Program-made: the position numbers and the translations under genes
Assembly: GCA_937967805.1 (NCBI GenBank)
Contig: CALBTC010000219.1
Location: 1-5,222, forward strand
Direction of reading: 5' to 3'
DNA: 5,222 nucleotides
Source: an uncultured Anaerolineaceae bacterium
GTDB lineage: Bacteria; Chloroflexota; Anaerolineae; Promineifilales; Promineifilaceae
The notes under the pieces: generated by a model
The model's input: only the letters and a program-made list of their open reading frames with translations
Databases searched by the model: none
What the model was told of the DNA's origin: nothing
Part shown: piece after piece, positions 1 to 5,222 of the stretch
Layout of the letters: each line of letters starts with the position of its first letter
Numbering within the stretch: the stretch's first letter is position 1

Positions 1-132
1 ACCATTATATAGGCAACATTGCCAAAACTGGATGGGGAATTGTTGTCAGTTTTTACCAAGCAGCTTTAACAAAAGTTGACTATTTCGCACGAGGCGAGAG
101 GAAGGGGGATAAATGTGAGGTTTTTTGGGGAT

Positions 133-188
133 GTAATTGAGTAATTTTGTAATTGGCCAATTACAAAATTACTCAATTACCCAATTAC
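133..188. repeat. Foldback array of degenerate 8-base units
   Basis: Three units of form GTAATTNN (133-140, 141-148, 149-156) are followed directly by four units of form NNAATTAC (157-164, 165-172, 173-180, 181-188). The first six make a perfect 48-base palindrome, 24 bases per arm with no spacer, centred between 156 and 157. The fourth right-hand unit repeats the first one exactly. The array begins six bases beyond the permease stop codon, so a read-through transcript of the ABC operon would end in a long AU-rich hairpin. On the minus strand the hairpin is followed by an A-run rather than a U-run, so it is not a standard intrinsic terminator. It could protect the 3' end or be a copy of a dispersed repeat family; neither can be decided from one copy. 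Confidence 0.9.
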
Positions 189-193
189 AAGTC

Positions 194-1684
194 TTAGCCG
201 CCATACACAAGCCGCAATATTTGCGGCGTCACGTACGATTCTACCAGCGCCGCTACAAACAGCAGCGGAATGCCCAGCCCCAAGAAAATGCGCCAGAACT
301 CGGCGGCGCGGATGTTGAACATTTCGCTCAACGAGCGGTTGGGCAGCGGGGCAAAAGTCACCGTCTGCCAGCGCAGCGCCGCCGCGCCAATGAGCAGCAG
401 CACGGGCAGCTCAACTATCGCATGGGGCACAATGGTTCCCAGCACAAATTGGAACGGGTTTTCCCCCGCCATATAAAACTGCATGGCAATAAAGCTAATG
501 ATGCCCCAGGGCAGCATAAAAATAAGTACGCCCAACACGCCCAGAGTGAAGATGCCCAAAATGGTTTGCAGCAGCAGCGCCCGCACGTTTTGGCTCACGA
601 TAAATAGCGGCAGCGCCGATAGATACACTTCCAGTCCGGCCAGGTTGGTCAGCAGATTTTGGCCGCTCAGCTCGTTTTTCAGCTCTTCTGGGAAGGGAAA
701 TTGTTGGGCCATGTAAATGCCGATCACAGCCGCACCCGCCACGGCAAGCAGCAGGGACCCCATCGCCGGCAGCAGCCGGGGCACAATTGCAACGGTTTGC
801 CGGTACCAGGTAATTGGATTGGGGTAGCGACCGGCAACAAGCTTGCCGGTTTGGTCGTTTTGCAACAGCGTCTTCCCCGAAAAATAGCCCCAAAACTGGC
901 GCACCATCCAACCCAGGCGAATCTGATCAATGTCCCGGCCCAGCAGCTCTTCCCGGTTAAACAGAGAGAGACCCATGCGCATGAGAACAACGGCCGTAAT
1001 CGCCAATGCCAGCAGCAGCCACCACAAACCATCATGGTTGCCCCAAAACAGCGCCGCCGCCTCTGCCTGAATCAAAATCGCCATGGGCACAATAATGAAG
1101 CTGGCCAACAGGTTGGCCGCACGGACGCTGGTCGCCTGGCTGGAAACCACCACCGCCCCGGCCACCATAATGATCCCTTGCACCGTCGTCAGCAGCAGCG
1201 TTTGGACCACCAGTTGCAGTTCCGGCCGCCAATCGACGCTGAAATAGAGACCAATCATGTAAACCGCCATTCCCATGTAGCTGGCCGAAAGCGGCGGCAC
1301 CAGCGCCGCCACCATTTTGCCGGCGTAGAGCTGCCCGTTGCTCAACGGCGTAGAGAGCAGCGGCTCCATGCTTTTGCGCTCCTTCTCACCCACAAACGTC
1401 TCCAGGGCAATAATGAGCGAAAACGACATGGGGAAAAAGCCGACCACCAGCAGCAAAAAGGGAATCAGCTGGTTACCCACAATCTCCGCGCCAAAATCAG
1501 AGACAAAGTTGAGCAGGCGGGAAGCGGTAAAGTTCATCAGCGCGGGGAAGATGAGCGTGAGCAAAAAGATAGGAATGATGATGCGCCAGTCGCGGAACGA
1601 GTCGCGAATTTCGCGGCGGGCCACAACCATCGCCATGCGGAAATCGTGTTTCGTGGGGTGCGTGGGTAAAGTTAATGCGGTCAT
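194..1684 (-). CDS. ABC-2 type exporter permease with C-terminal SpoIIM-like membrane domain
   Basis: 496 residues, membrane subunit of an ABC exporter whose ATPase is the gene just upstream. What is seen: a cytoplasmic N-terminus, hydrophobic segments near 35-53, 73-97, 125-148, 158-181, 191-211 and 219-240, and the motif GEKERKSMEPLLSTPL at 99-114, typical of ABC-2/NatB-type permeases. A polar linker (about 241-300) leads to a second module with segments near 304-327, 355-391, 412-435 and 463-487. This module carries NVRALLLQTILGIF (366-379), PHAIVELPVLLLIGAAAL (420-437) and ALVESYVTPQIL (479-490), which match the SpoIIM/DUF95 family pattern (PHG-hydrophobic-ELP; E-x-x-xTP near the end). 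Many ABC-2 permeases stop after the first module. The ATG overlaps the ATPase stop (ATGA, 1681-1684), suggesting translational coupling, and GAGGAG lies 11 bases upstream; a later ATG at 1636 is possible. The transported substrate is unknown. Confidence 0.9.
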   Translation of the reverse strand: MTALTLPTHPTKHDFRMAMVVARREIRDSFRDWRIIIPIFLLTLIFPALMNFTASRLLNFVSDFGAEIVGNQLIPFLLLVVGFFPMSFSLIIALETFVGEKERKSMEPLLSTPLSNGQLYAGKMVAALVPPLSASYMGMAVYMIGLYFSVDWRPELQLVVQTLLLTTVQGIIMVAGAVVVSSQATSVRAANLLASFIIVPMAILIQAEAAALFWGNHDGLWWLLLALAITAVVLMRMGLSLFNREELLGRDIDQIRLGWMVRQFWGYFSGKTLLQNDQTGKLVAGRYPNPITWYRQTVAIVPRLLPAMGSLLLAVAGAAVIGIYMAQQFPFPEELKNELSGQNLLTNLAGLEVYLSALPLFIVSQNVRALLLQTILGIFTLGVLGVLIFMLPWGIISFIAMQFYMAGENPFQFVLGTIVPHAIVELPVLLLIGAAALRWQTVTFAPLPNRSLSEMFNIRAAEFWRIFLGLGIPLLFVAALVESYVTPQILRLVYGG

Positions 1685-2619
1685 GGTTGGGGCTGCTCCT
1701 CTTGCCCGTTTTCGGCAACAACGCGCAGGTAGACCTGTTCCAAACTTTGCGAGATGGGCTGCAGGGAGATAACGCCCAGCCCCAGCCCGCCCAGGCAGCG
1801 CACCAACTGCGGATTGGTCACAATGGGATCAGCGGTGCGGTAGCGAATCACGTCACCTTCCACCGCGTCAATAGTCACGAGCTTCTCAAGCTCGCGGATT
1901 TCGCCGTTGAGCGGGCGATCCACCCGCACTTCTAATTGCGGCTGGCCCAGGAGCTTTTGTTTGAGAACGGCCGTACTCCCCTGGGCCACAATCGTTCCTT
2001 TTTTGATGATGGCAATCGTGTCGGCCAGGGCTTCGGCCTCGGCCAGGTTGTGGGTGCATAAAATCACCGTCCGCTTGTCGTTGCGCAGCGCGCGGATGGC
2101 GTCGCGCACCAGCTTGGCGCTGTGCGGGTCCATGGCCGAGGTCGGTTCGTCCAGCAGCAGCACCGCTGGATTGTGCAGCATGGCGCGAATGAGCCCCACC
2201 TTTTGCCGCATCCCTTTGGAATATTGGCCCAGCCGCCGGTCGGCCTGCCCGGCCATATCAAACCGGTCAAACATTTCCAGGCCGCGTTGTTTGATTTCAT
2301 CGTCGCTGAGGCCGTAGAGACGGCCGTAAAACAGCAAATATTCCAGACCCGACATGCGCAAATAGAGGCCGGGCTGCTCGGTCAACATGCCGATGTCGTG
2401 CCGCACCTTGTCCGCCTGCCGCACCACGTCGAAGCCGTTGATGCGCGCCTCGCCACTGCTGGGGCGCAGAATGGCGCCCAACATGCGCACCGTGGTCGTT
2501 TTGCCCGCGCCGTTTGGCCCCAGCAGCGCCAATAGTTGGCCCGGCGGCACGTTTAAGTCCAGGTTGTGCACGGCCGTAAATTCCTCAAAGACCTTGCCTA
2601 ATTTGTTTGCTTCGATCAT
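1681..2619 (-). CDS. ABC transporter ATP-binding protein (NatA/CcmA-type exporter ATPase)
   Basis: 312 residues, the cytoplasmic ATPase that would drive the permease encoded immediately downstream. All nucleotide-binding motifs are present and look intact: Walker A GPNGAGKTT at 34-42, Q-loop glutamine Q82, a signature motif YSKGMRQK at 133-140 (SKGM in place of the usual SGGQ, common in this exporter subfamily), Walker B VLLLDEP at 153-159 with catalytic E158, D-loop SAMD at 161-164 and switch histidine H190. Residues from about 220 to 300 form the extra C-terminal region found in many drug- or sodium-exporter ATPases (DUF4162 type), ending in SLEQVYLRV. The tail is rich in E, Q and P. The ATG at 2619 is preceded by AAGGA with a 6-base gap, a good ribosome site. 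It is the first gene of the operon. The substrate cannot be told from the sequence. Confidence 0.95.
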   Translation of the reverse strand: MIEANKLGKVFEEFTAVHNLDLNVPPGQLLALLGPNGAGKTTTVRMLGAILRPSSGEARINGFDVVRQADKVRHDIGMLTEQPGLYLRMSGLEYLLFYGRLYGLSDDEIKQRGLEMFDRFDMAGQADRRLGQYSKGMRQKVGLIRAMLHNPAVLLLDEPTSAMDPHSAKLVRDAIRALRNDKRTVILCTHNLAEAEALADTIAIIKKGTIVAQGSTAVLKQKLLGQPQLEVRVDRPLNGEIRELEKLVTIDAVEGDVIRYRTADPIVTNPQLVRCLGGLGLGVISLQPISQSLEQVYLRVVAENGQEEQPQP

Positions 2620-2625
2620 GGTTTG

Positions 2626-2630
2626 TTCCT
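2626..2630 (-). promoter_or_regulatory. Ribosome binding site of the ABC ATPase gene
   Basis: Read on the minus strand this is AAGGA, 6 bases before the ATG at 2619. It supports that start and is the clearest translation signal on this side of the divergent region. Confidence 0.6.
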
Positions 2631-2649
2631 TGCCCCTGTAGCTACCTGG

Positions 2650-2701
2650 GTAAAAGCGGGAAAGTTTTGAAAAATAGGCGCTCTGTTGTGACCGCTTTTA
2701 C
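2650..2701. repeat. Inverted repeat in the ABC operon leader
   Basis: The arms GTAAAAGCGG (2650-2659) and CCGCTTTTAC (2692-2701) are perfectly complementary over 10 bases with a 32-base spacer. The spacer holds TTTTGAAAAA (2665-2674), which recurs at 2730-2739 inside the neighbouring inverted repeat. It lies 31-82 bases upstream of the ATPase start, so it could be an operator or a leader hairpin. No strong promoter is visible to fix which. Confidence 0.5.
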
Positions 2702-2704
2702 TTA

Positions 2705-2755
2705 AGCAAATCACAGCAAACAGCCTCTTTTTTGAAAAACCTTCTATGATTTGCT
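2705..2755. repeat. Second inverted repeat in the divergent region
   Basis: The arms AGCAAATCA (2705-2713) and TGATTTGCT (2747-2755) are perfectly complementary over 9 bases with a 33-base spacer, nearly the same geometry as the repeat at 2650-2701. The spacer contains the second copy of TTTTGAAAAA (2730-2739). A TACAAT hexamer on the minus strand (2783-2788) could be a -10 box that would place both repeats in the ABC operon leader, but it has no convincing -35 partner. Confidence 0.45.
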
Positions 2756-2842
2756 AAACACCATGCCACACTGAATTGTGACATTGTAAACCAAAACCGC
2801 CTTTTTTCACTGGGAAAAGTTGCCTGTTTCCCCTTTTTTTCA

Positions 2843-2872
2843 TTGGAAGTTTAACAATTCTCCAGCTATTAC
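2843..2872 (+). promoter_or_regulatory. Weak candidate promoter for the plus-strand membrane protein gene
   Basis: TTGGAA (2843-2848) and TATTAC (2867-2872) are separated by 18 bases, each matching four of six bases of the sigma-70 type consensus. Transcription would start near 2879-2880, only a few bases before the ATG at 2882, giving a nearly leaderless message. This would agree with the lack of a ribosome binding site, but the match is weak. Confidence 0.2.
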
Positions 2873-2881
2873 TTGGCGAAG

Positions 2882-3637
2882 ATGCGTGCAATCAGTACGA
2901 TTGTCGCAATGAGGAACTTTATCCGGTTAAAGCAGTGGCTGGGAACCAACCAAATACATGGCGCTCTGTTTGATCTGGGCGTGTTTTTGGGCGGATGGGG
3001 GCTGCTGACGATTGACCTCGCTGCCCTGCCCGATGGCTGGCTGGGGGGATTGTTGTTAACGGCCGTCTTCTGCCAAATCGCCGGTGCCACCCTCAAAGGC
3101 CGCTATCTGCCCGCCCGGCTGCCGCCGCCGCCATCCGGCCTCTTTGCCCGGTTTATGCAACTGCTACTGCTCCAGCACTTTATTCTGTTTACCATGATGA
3201 GCTTGCTGGGAGTGGCCCTCATTGGCTGGTACCAACCTGACGCACCGGGAGAAGGATGGTGGGTGGCCTTGAGTTTTATACTGGGGGGATTGGCCACCGG
3301 ACTGGTGTATGGGGCAGGACGGCCGTCCCCAACCGATGAACAACCGGTAAACAGCCCCACCGAATTCGCCGCCGACGGGCTGCTCTGGCTGTCGGTGCTC
3401 ATCACCACGGCCCTGATGTGGGATACGCTGTTTACCGATTTAGGCGCCGGGCAGGGGGCGGGCTTTACCACCCGCGGCGTCGTGCTGGCGCTCGCTTTGT
3501 CGGCCCTTTTTATTGTCTTTTACCTGCCGTCGCGCTACCTGTTCCTGGTTGAAGATTACCGCCACCCCAGCACCTGGCTGCGCCTGTGGATCGTGATGCT
3601 GCCGCTGCTCATTGCCATTTTGCGGCACCCATCCTGA
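2882..3637 (+). CDS. Multi-pass membrane protein of unknown function
   Basis: 251 residues from the ATG at 2882. I do not recognise the family. About seven hydrophobic segments can be seen, near residues 28-47, 54-68, 92-116, 126-145, 165-183, 198-216 and 232-247. A proline-rich turn (about 80-84, PPPP) follows segment two, and a polar loop (about 146-163, with PSPTDEQPVNSPTE) lies between segments four and five. There is a basic N-terminus but no cleavable signal peptide and no catalytic motif. The start is uncertain: an in-frame TTG at 2873 would add three residues and an ATG at 2909 would remove nine, and none has a clear ribosome site. Two ACGGCCGT octamers within it (3059, 3319) and GC-rich codon use match the neighbouring genes, so it looks native. 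It is transcribed divergently from the ABC operon and convergently with the GNAT gene, so no operon partner hints at its role. Confidence 0.75.
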   Translation: MRAISTIVAMRNFIRLKQWLGTNQIHGALFDLGVFLGGWGLLTIDLAALPDGWLGGLLLTAVFCQIAGATLKGRYLPARLPPPPSGLFARFMQLLLLQHFILFTMMSLLGVALIGWYQPDAPGEGWWVALSFILGGLATGLVYGAGRPSPTDEQPVNSPTEFAADGLLWLSVLITTALMWDTLFTDLGAGQGAGFTTRGVVLALALSALFIVFYLPSRYLFLVEDYRHPSTWLRLWIVMLPLLIAILRHPS

Positions 3638-3645
3638 TTGTTTTC

Positions 3646-3693
3646 AACCGCGGAGAGAGAAGAATCTCAGCGTTCTCTGCGCTCTCCGCGGTT
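3646..3693. terminator. Hairpin between convergent genes, made of 9-base tandem units
   Basis: The arms AACCGCGGAGAG (3646-3657) and CTCTCCGCGGTT (3682-3693) form a perfect 12-base-pair stem with a 24-base loop, in which AGAA (3658-3661) can also pair with TTCT (3673-3676). The right side is a tandem of three related 9-base units: CTCAGCGTT (3666), CTCTGCGCT (3675) and CTCCGCGGT (3684). The left arm holds the last unit inverted. Its place in the 85-base gap between two converging genes suits a bidirectional terminator, though U-runs after the stem are short on both strands. It may equally be a member of a dispersed intergenic repeat family. Confidence 0.55.
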
Positions 3694-3722
3694 TGATAAT
3701 TTAGGCTTTCCGTCAGTTGAGT

Positions 3723-4505
3723 TTATCGGGGCGACGCGCCGCCGTAATTGAGCTGGGTACCGACAGTGACAAAACCCAGCTTTTCATAGAGGTGCTGGGC
3801 CCCTTCGGCAGCAGAAAGCCAGCAGGTCGTGTGGCCCAAAGCGGCGTACGCCGCCAAAAGCTGCCGGCACACGGCAAACGCCAGGCCCCGTTTGCGCCAT
3901 TCGGAGGCTGTCCAGACGCCGGCCAGTTCGCCCGGCCCTTCTCCCATTTGGATAACCGCACCGGCAACGAGTTCCCCTGCCTGTTCTAACGCCGCCCCCA
4001 GCACGAATCCGTCGGCCAGACCGCGTTGCAAATTGGGCAGCCAGGCGATGGTCTCTTCAGCCGCGTCGCTGCCGCCATAGGCGATGCTCTGCCGGGCTAG
4101 AAAGGTGCGCAGCAGGGTTTCGTTTTCAGCGGTGAGCGGGCGATAGTGCCATTGCGGCCGTGAGTCAGGCGCGGTGGCCAGGTCGGATAGATGCAATACC
4201 ATGACCGGATCGCGCCGTTCACAGACCAGCCCGGCCTGCTCCAGCGCTGCCGCCAGGTTGGGGTGCAGCTCGGCGATAAATTCCAGGCGTGGCCGTTTGC
4301 CATGCTCCCTAAAAACCGCCACCATGTCAACCACCGCCTCGGTCCAATCGGCCGGTTCTCCCGGCAGCGGCGTGGCGAAGGTGAGATGGTCCAGGGTTTG
4401 CGGCGAGATGAAAATGTGAAAATACGGCCGTTCCACCGCCAGCCGCTCCTGCCGCCCTACGTCCCGAATATTGGCCGCAATTCGCGATAATAGTGCCTGA
4501 TTCAT
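3723..4505 (-). CDS. GNAT family N-acetyltransferase
   Basis: 260 residues from the ATG at 4505. It would transfer an acetyl group from acetyl-CoA to an amine; the substrate is unknown. The catalytic GNAT fold is in the C-terminal half: acetyl-CoA binding motif A at about 195-220 with R204-K-R-G207-L-A209 (the R-x-x-G-x-A pyrophosphate loop), and motif B ending in LYEKLGF at 239-245, where Y240 is a candidate general acid. The N-terminal half (about 1-115) includes RPRLEFIAELHPNLAAALEQAG (71-92), a pattern seen in the degenerate N-terminal region of two-part GNAT proteins. The ATG at 4505 is chosen because AGGAG lies 8 bases before it. A GTG at 4535 overlapping the NUDIX stop would add ten residues but lacks a good ribosome site. 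It is the second gene after the NUDIX hydrolase, 26 bases apart, probably one operon. Confidence 0.88.
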   Translation of the reverse strand: MNQALLSRIAANIRDVGRQERLAVERPYFHIFISPQTLDHLTFATPLPGEPADWTEAVVDMVAVFREHGKRPRLEFIAELHPNLAAALEQAGLVCERRDPVMVLHLSDLATAPDSRPQWHYRPLTAENETLLRTFLARQSIAYGGSDAAEETIAWLPNLQRGLADGFVLGAALEQAGELVAGAVIQMGEGPGELAGVWTASEWRKRGLAFAVCRQLLAAYAALGHTTCWLSAAEGAQHLYEKLGFVTVGTQLNYGGASPR

Positions 4506-4513
4506 CGCCGGCT

Positions 4514-4518
4514 CTCCT
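4514..4518 (-). promoter_or_regulatory. Ribosome binding site deciding the GNAT start
   Basis: On the minus strand this reads AGGAG, 8 bases before the ATG at 4505. It favours that start over the GTG at 4535, whose upstream sequence is C-rich and has no such site. Confidence 0.6.
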
Positions 4519-4531
4519 GAAACGGCCGCGC

Positions 4532-5008
4532 TCACCTGGGGGATTCGTTTGCCAAACAGGCGGCAAAATGCTCAAACAGCCGCCGATAAACCGGCGCCCG
4601 AAAGGCAACCACCGTTTCTAACAGCTCGCCGGCAAGCAGCCAGCGCCAGGCGCTGAACTCATCGCTGTTTGTAAGCGAGATTGCCCGATCATTTCCTGTG
4701 AATCGAAACAGGAACCAATACTGCGCCTGCCCGCGCCCGCTTTTTTGGCTGCGCGCCTCGGGCGGCAGCTCGTAGGCCAGCGGCGTGGGATACGCTGCAA
4801 TCAAGTCCAGATTCGCTTTCGGGATGCCCGTTTCTTCTTCAATCTCGCGGTAAACGGCCGTAGCCGGCTCTTCGCCCGCCTCCAGCCCGCCCTGGGGAAA
4901 CTGCCAGGCACCGGGAATGTCGGATCGTTCCAGGGCCAGCGTCAGCCCATCATCGTTGATGATGACGGCCCCCACGCCTGCACGAAAATATTGACCGGGA
5001 AGTTTCAT
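4532..5008 (-). CDS. rppH: NUDIX hydrolase, RppH-like (RNA pyrophosphohydrolase / dinucleoside polyphosphate hydrolase)
   Basis: 158 residues, cytoplasmic. The complete Nudix box G-x5-E-x7-R-E-I-x-E-E-x-G-I spans residues 40-62, with the metal-binding glutamates E55, E58 and E59. Features beyond the box place it in the RppH/Ap4A hydrolase branch: an N-terminal YFRAGVGAVI (7-16), WQFPQGG (35-41) leading into the box, GQAQYWFLF (93-101), EFSAWRW (117-123) and VVAFRAPVYRRLFEHFA near the C-terminus. E. coli RppH has the same blocks in the same order. Such enzymes remove pyrophosphate from the 5' end of mRNA or split diadenosine polyphosphates; which of these it does is not decided here. The ATG at 5008 fits the family N-terminus although its ribosome site is poor. 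A TTG at 5053 would add 15 residues with no family resemblance. It is the first gene of a likely pair with the GNAT gene. Confidence 0.9.
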   Translation of the reverse strand: MKLPGQYFRAGVGAVIINDDGLTLALERSDIPGAWQFPQGGLEAGEEPATAVYREIEEETGIPKANLDLIAAYPTPLAYELPPEARSQKSGRGQAQYWFLFRFTGNDRAISLTNSDEFSAWRWLLAGELLETVVAFRAPVYRRLFEHFAACLANESPR

Positions 5009-5051
5009 AGTAGCCAGGTTTTCACATCCCGCAGCTGCGAAAAATTGAATC

Positions 5052-5148
5052 AACTTGATTACTGCTTAAGAAATAAACCCTGTAACAGCAGATTACCTTT
5101 GCTTGTCTTCGAGGTCCTCCGAGAAATCCCTCTTTGCTTAATCAAGTT
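5052..5148. repeat. Inverted repeat upstream of the NUDIX gene (arm pair A)
   Basis: AACTTGATTA (5052-5061) and TAATCAAGTT (5139-5148) are perfectly complementary over 10 bases, 77 bases apart. A TATAAA hexamer on the minus strand (5147-5152) overlaps the right arm and could be a -10 box for the NUDIX gene, but no matching -35 box is seen at the proper distance. The stretch 5009-5222 contains no gene that I can support. Confidence 0.4.
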
Positions 5149-5179
5149 TATACGTTGCCATCTTCAAAAGGATTTCTCG
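5120..5179. repeat. Inverted repeat upstream of the NUDIX gene (arm pair B)
   Basis: CGAGAAATCC (5120-5129) and GGATTTCTCG (5170-5179) are perfectly complementary over 10 bases with a 40-base spacer. One arm of pair A (5139-5148) lies in this spacer, so the two repeats interleave in the order A, B, A', B'. A short palindrome GAGG-T-CCTC lies just to the left at 5111-5119. Confidence 0.5.
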
Positions 5180-5222
5180 CCAAAAGCGGCTCGAAGCAAC
5201 TGTGTAATGCGAAACCCGAATT

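Larger units (their letters stand above)
990..4861. repeat. Highly iterated palindrome ACGGCCGT, eight dispersed copies
   Basis: Exact copies start at 990, 1967, 2320, 2570, 3059, 3319, 4424 and 4854, all inside genes on both strands. One-base variants sit at 4154 (GCGGCCGT) and 4522 (ACGGCCGC). From base composition about 0.1-0.2 copies would be expected in a window this size. The octamer is read as T-A-V (990, 1967, 2570, 3059, 4854), as R-P (3319, 4424) and as Y-G-R (2320), so all three codon phases occur and protein constraint cannot be the cause. The span given is the range of the copies, not a continuous element. Confidence 0.85.

Noticed and set aside
24..53. Possible intrinsic terminator (AAAACTG, 16-base loop, CAGTTTT, then T-run)
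   Set aside because: The stem has only seven pairs, just two of them G-C, and no gene is seen to the left that would need it. Positions 1-132 show nothing else I can support.
76..114. TTGACT followed by GATAAA as a promoter
   Set aside because: The gap between the boxes is 27 bases, far from 16-18, and no plus-strand gene follows.
133..188. CRISPR array
   Set aside because: Units are 8 bases long and contiguous, without unique spacers, and no cas gene is nearby.
137..607. Plus-strand open frame starting within the palindrome
   Set aside because: It begins in the repeat array, runs against the permease 3' end, has the same shadow composition and no ribosome site.
659..1669. Long plus-strand open frame opposite the permease gene
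   Set aside because: Its product is dominated by Q, H, R and N with no domain, which is what the complement of a leucine- and alanine-rich membrane gene gives. The minus-strand frame has clear ABC-2 and SpoIIM motifs.
2767..2780. CACA-N6-TGTG as a CRP-like operator
   Set aside because: The half sites are in the opposite order to the CRP consensus TGTGA-N6-TCACA and are only four bases long; such matches are common by chance.
5009..5053. N-terminal extension of the NUDIX protein from the TTG at 5053
   Set aside because: The extra 15 residues do not resemble the RppH family N-terminus, and the codons run through inverted-repeat sequence with no ribosome site.

Overview
The window carries five protein genes in two transcriptional blocks plus one single gene. 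It looks bacterial, moderately GC-rich in genes and clearly more AT-rich between them. The organism cannot be fixed from the sequence. The gene style, the frequent octamer ACGGCCGT and the short tandem repeats between genes would fit an environmental Chloroflexota (Anaerolineae-like) genome, but this is inference with low confidence. There is no sign of phage, plasmid, insertion sequence, CRISPR array, tRNA or rRNA.

Left block, minus strand (194-2619): a two-gene ABC exporter operon. The ATPase comes first (1681-2619) and is followed, with a 4-base ATGA overlap, by an unusually long membrane permease (194-1684). The permease is the most interesting protein here. Its N-terminal half is an ABC-2 type permease, and its C-terminal 200 residues carry hallmarks of the SpoIIM (stage II sporulation protein M, DUF95) membrane family. 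Just past its stop codon lies a 56-base foldback built of degenerate 8-base units.

Middle: a divergent intergenic region (2620-2881) with two inverted repeats of similar size, then a plus-strand gene (2882-3637) for a multi-pass membrane protein that I do not recognise. That gene converges on the right block. The 85-base gap between them holds a hairpin built from 9-base tandem units, probably a terminator or dispersed repeat.

Right block, minus strand (3723-5008): an RppH-like NUDIX hydrolase followed by a GNAT acetyltransferase, 26 bases apart and probably co-transcribed. The NUDIX upstream region (5009-5222) contains two interleaved inverted repeats and no gene.

Across the genes the palindrome ACGGCCGT appears eight times and is read in all three codon phases, far above chance. 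It resembles the highly iterated palindromes known from cyanobacteria.
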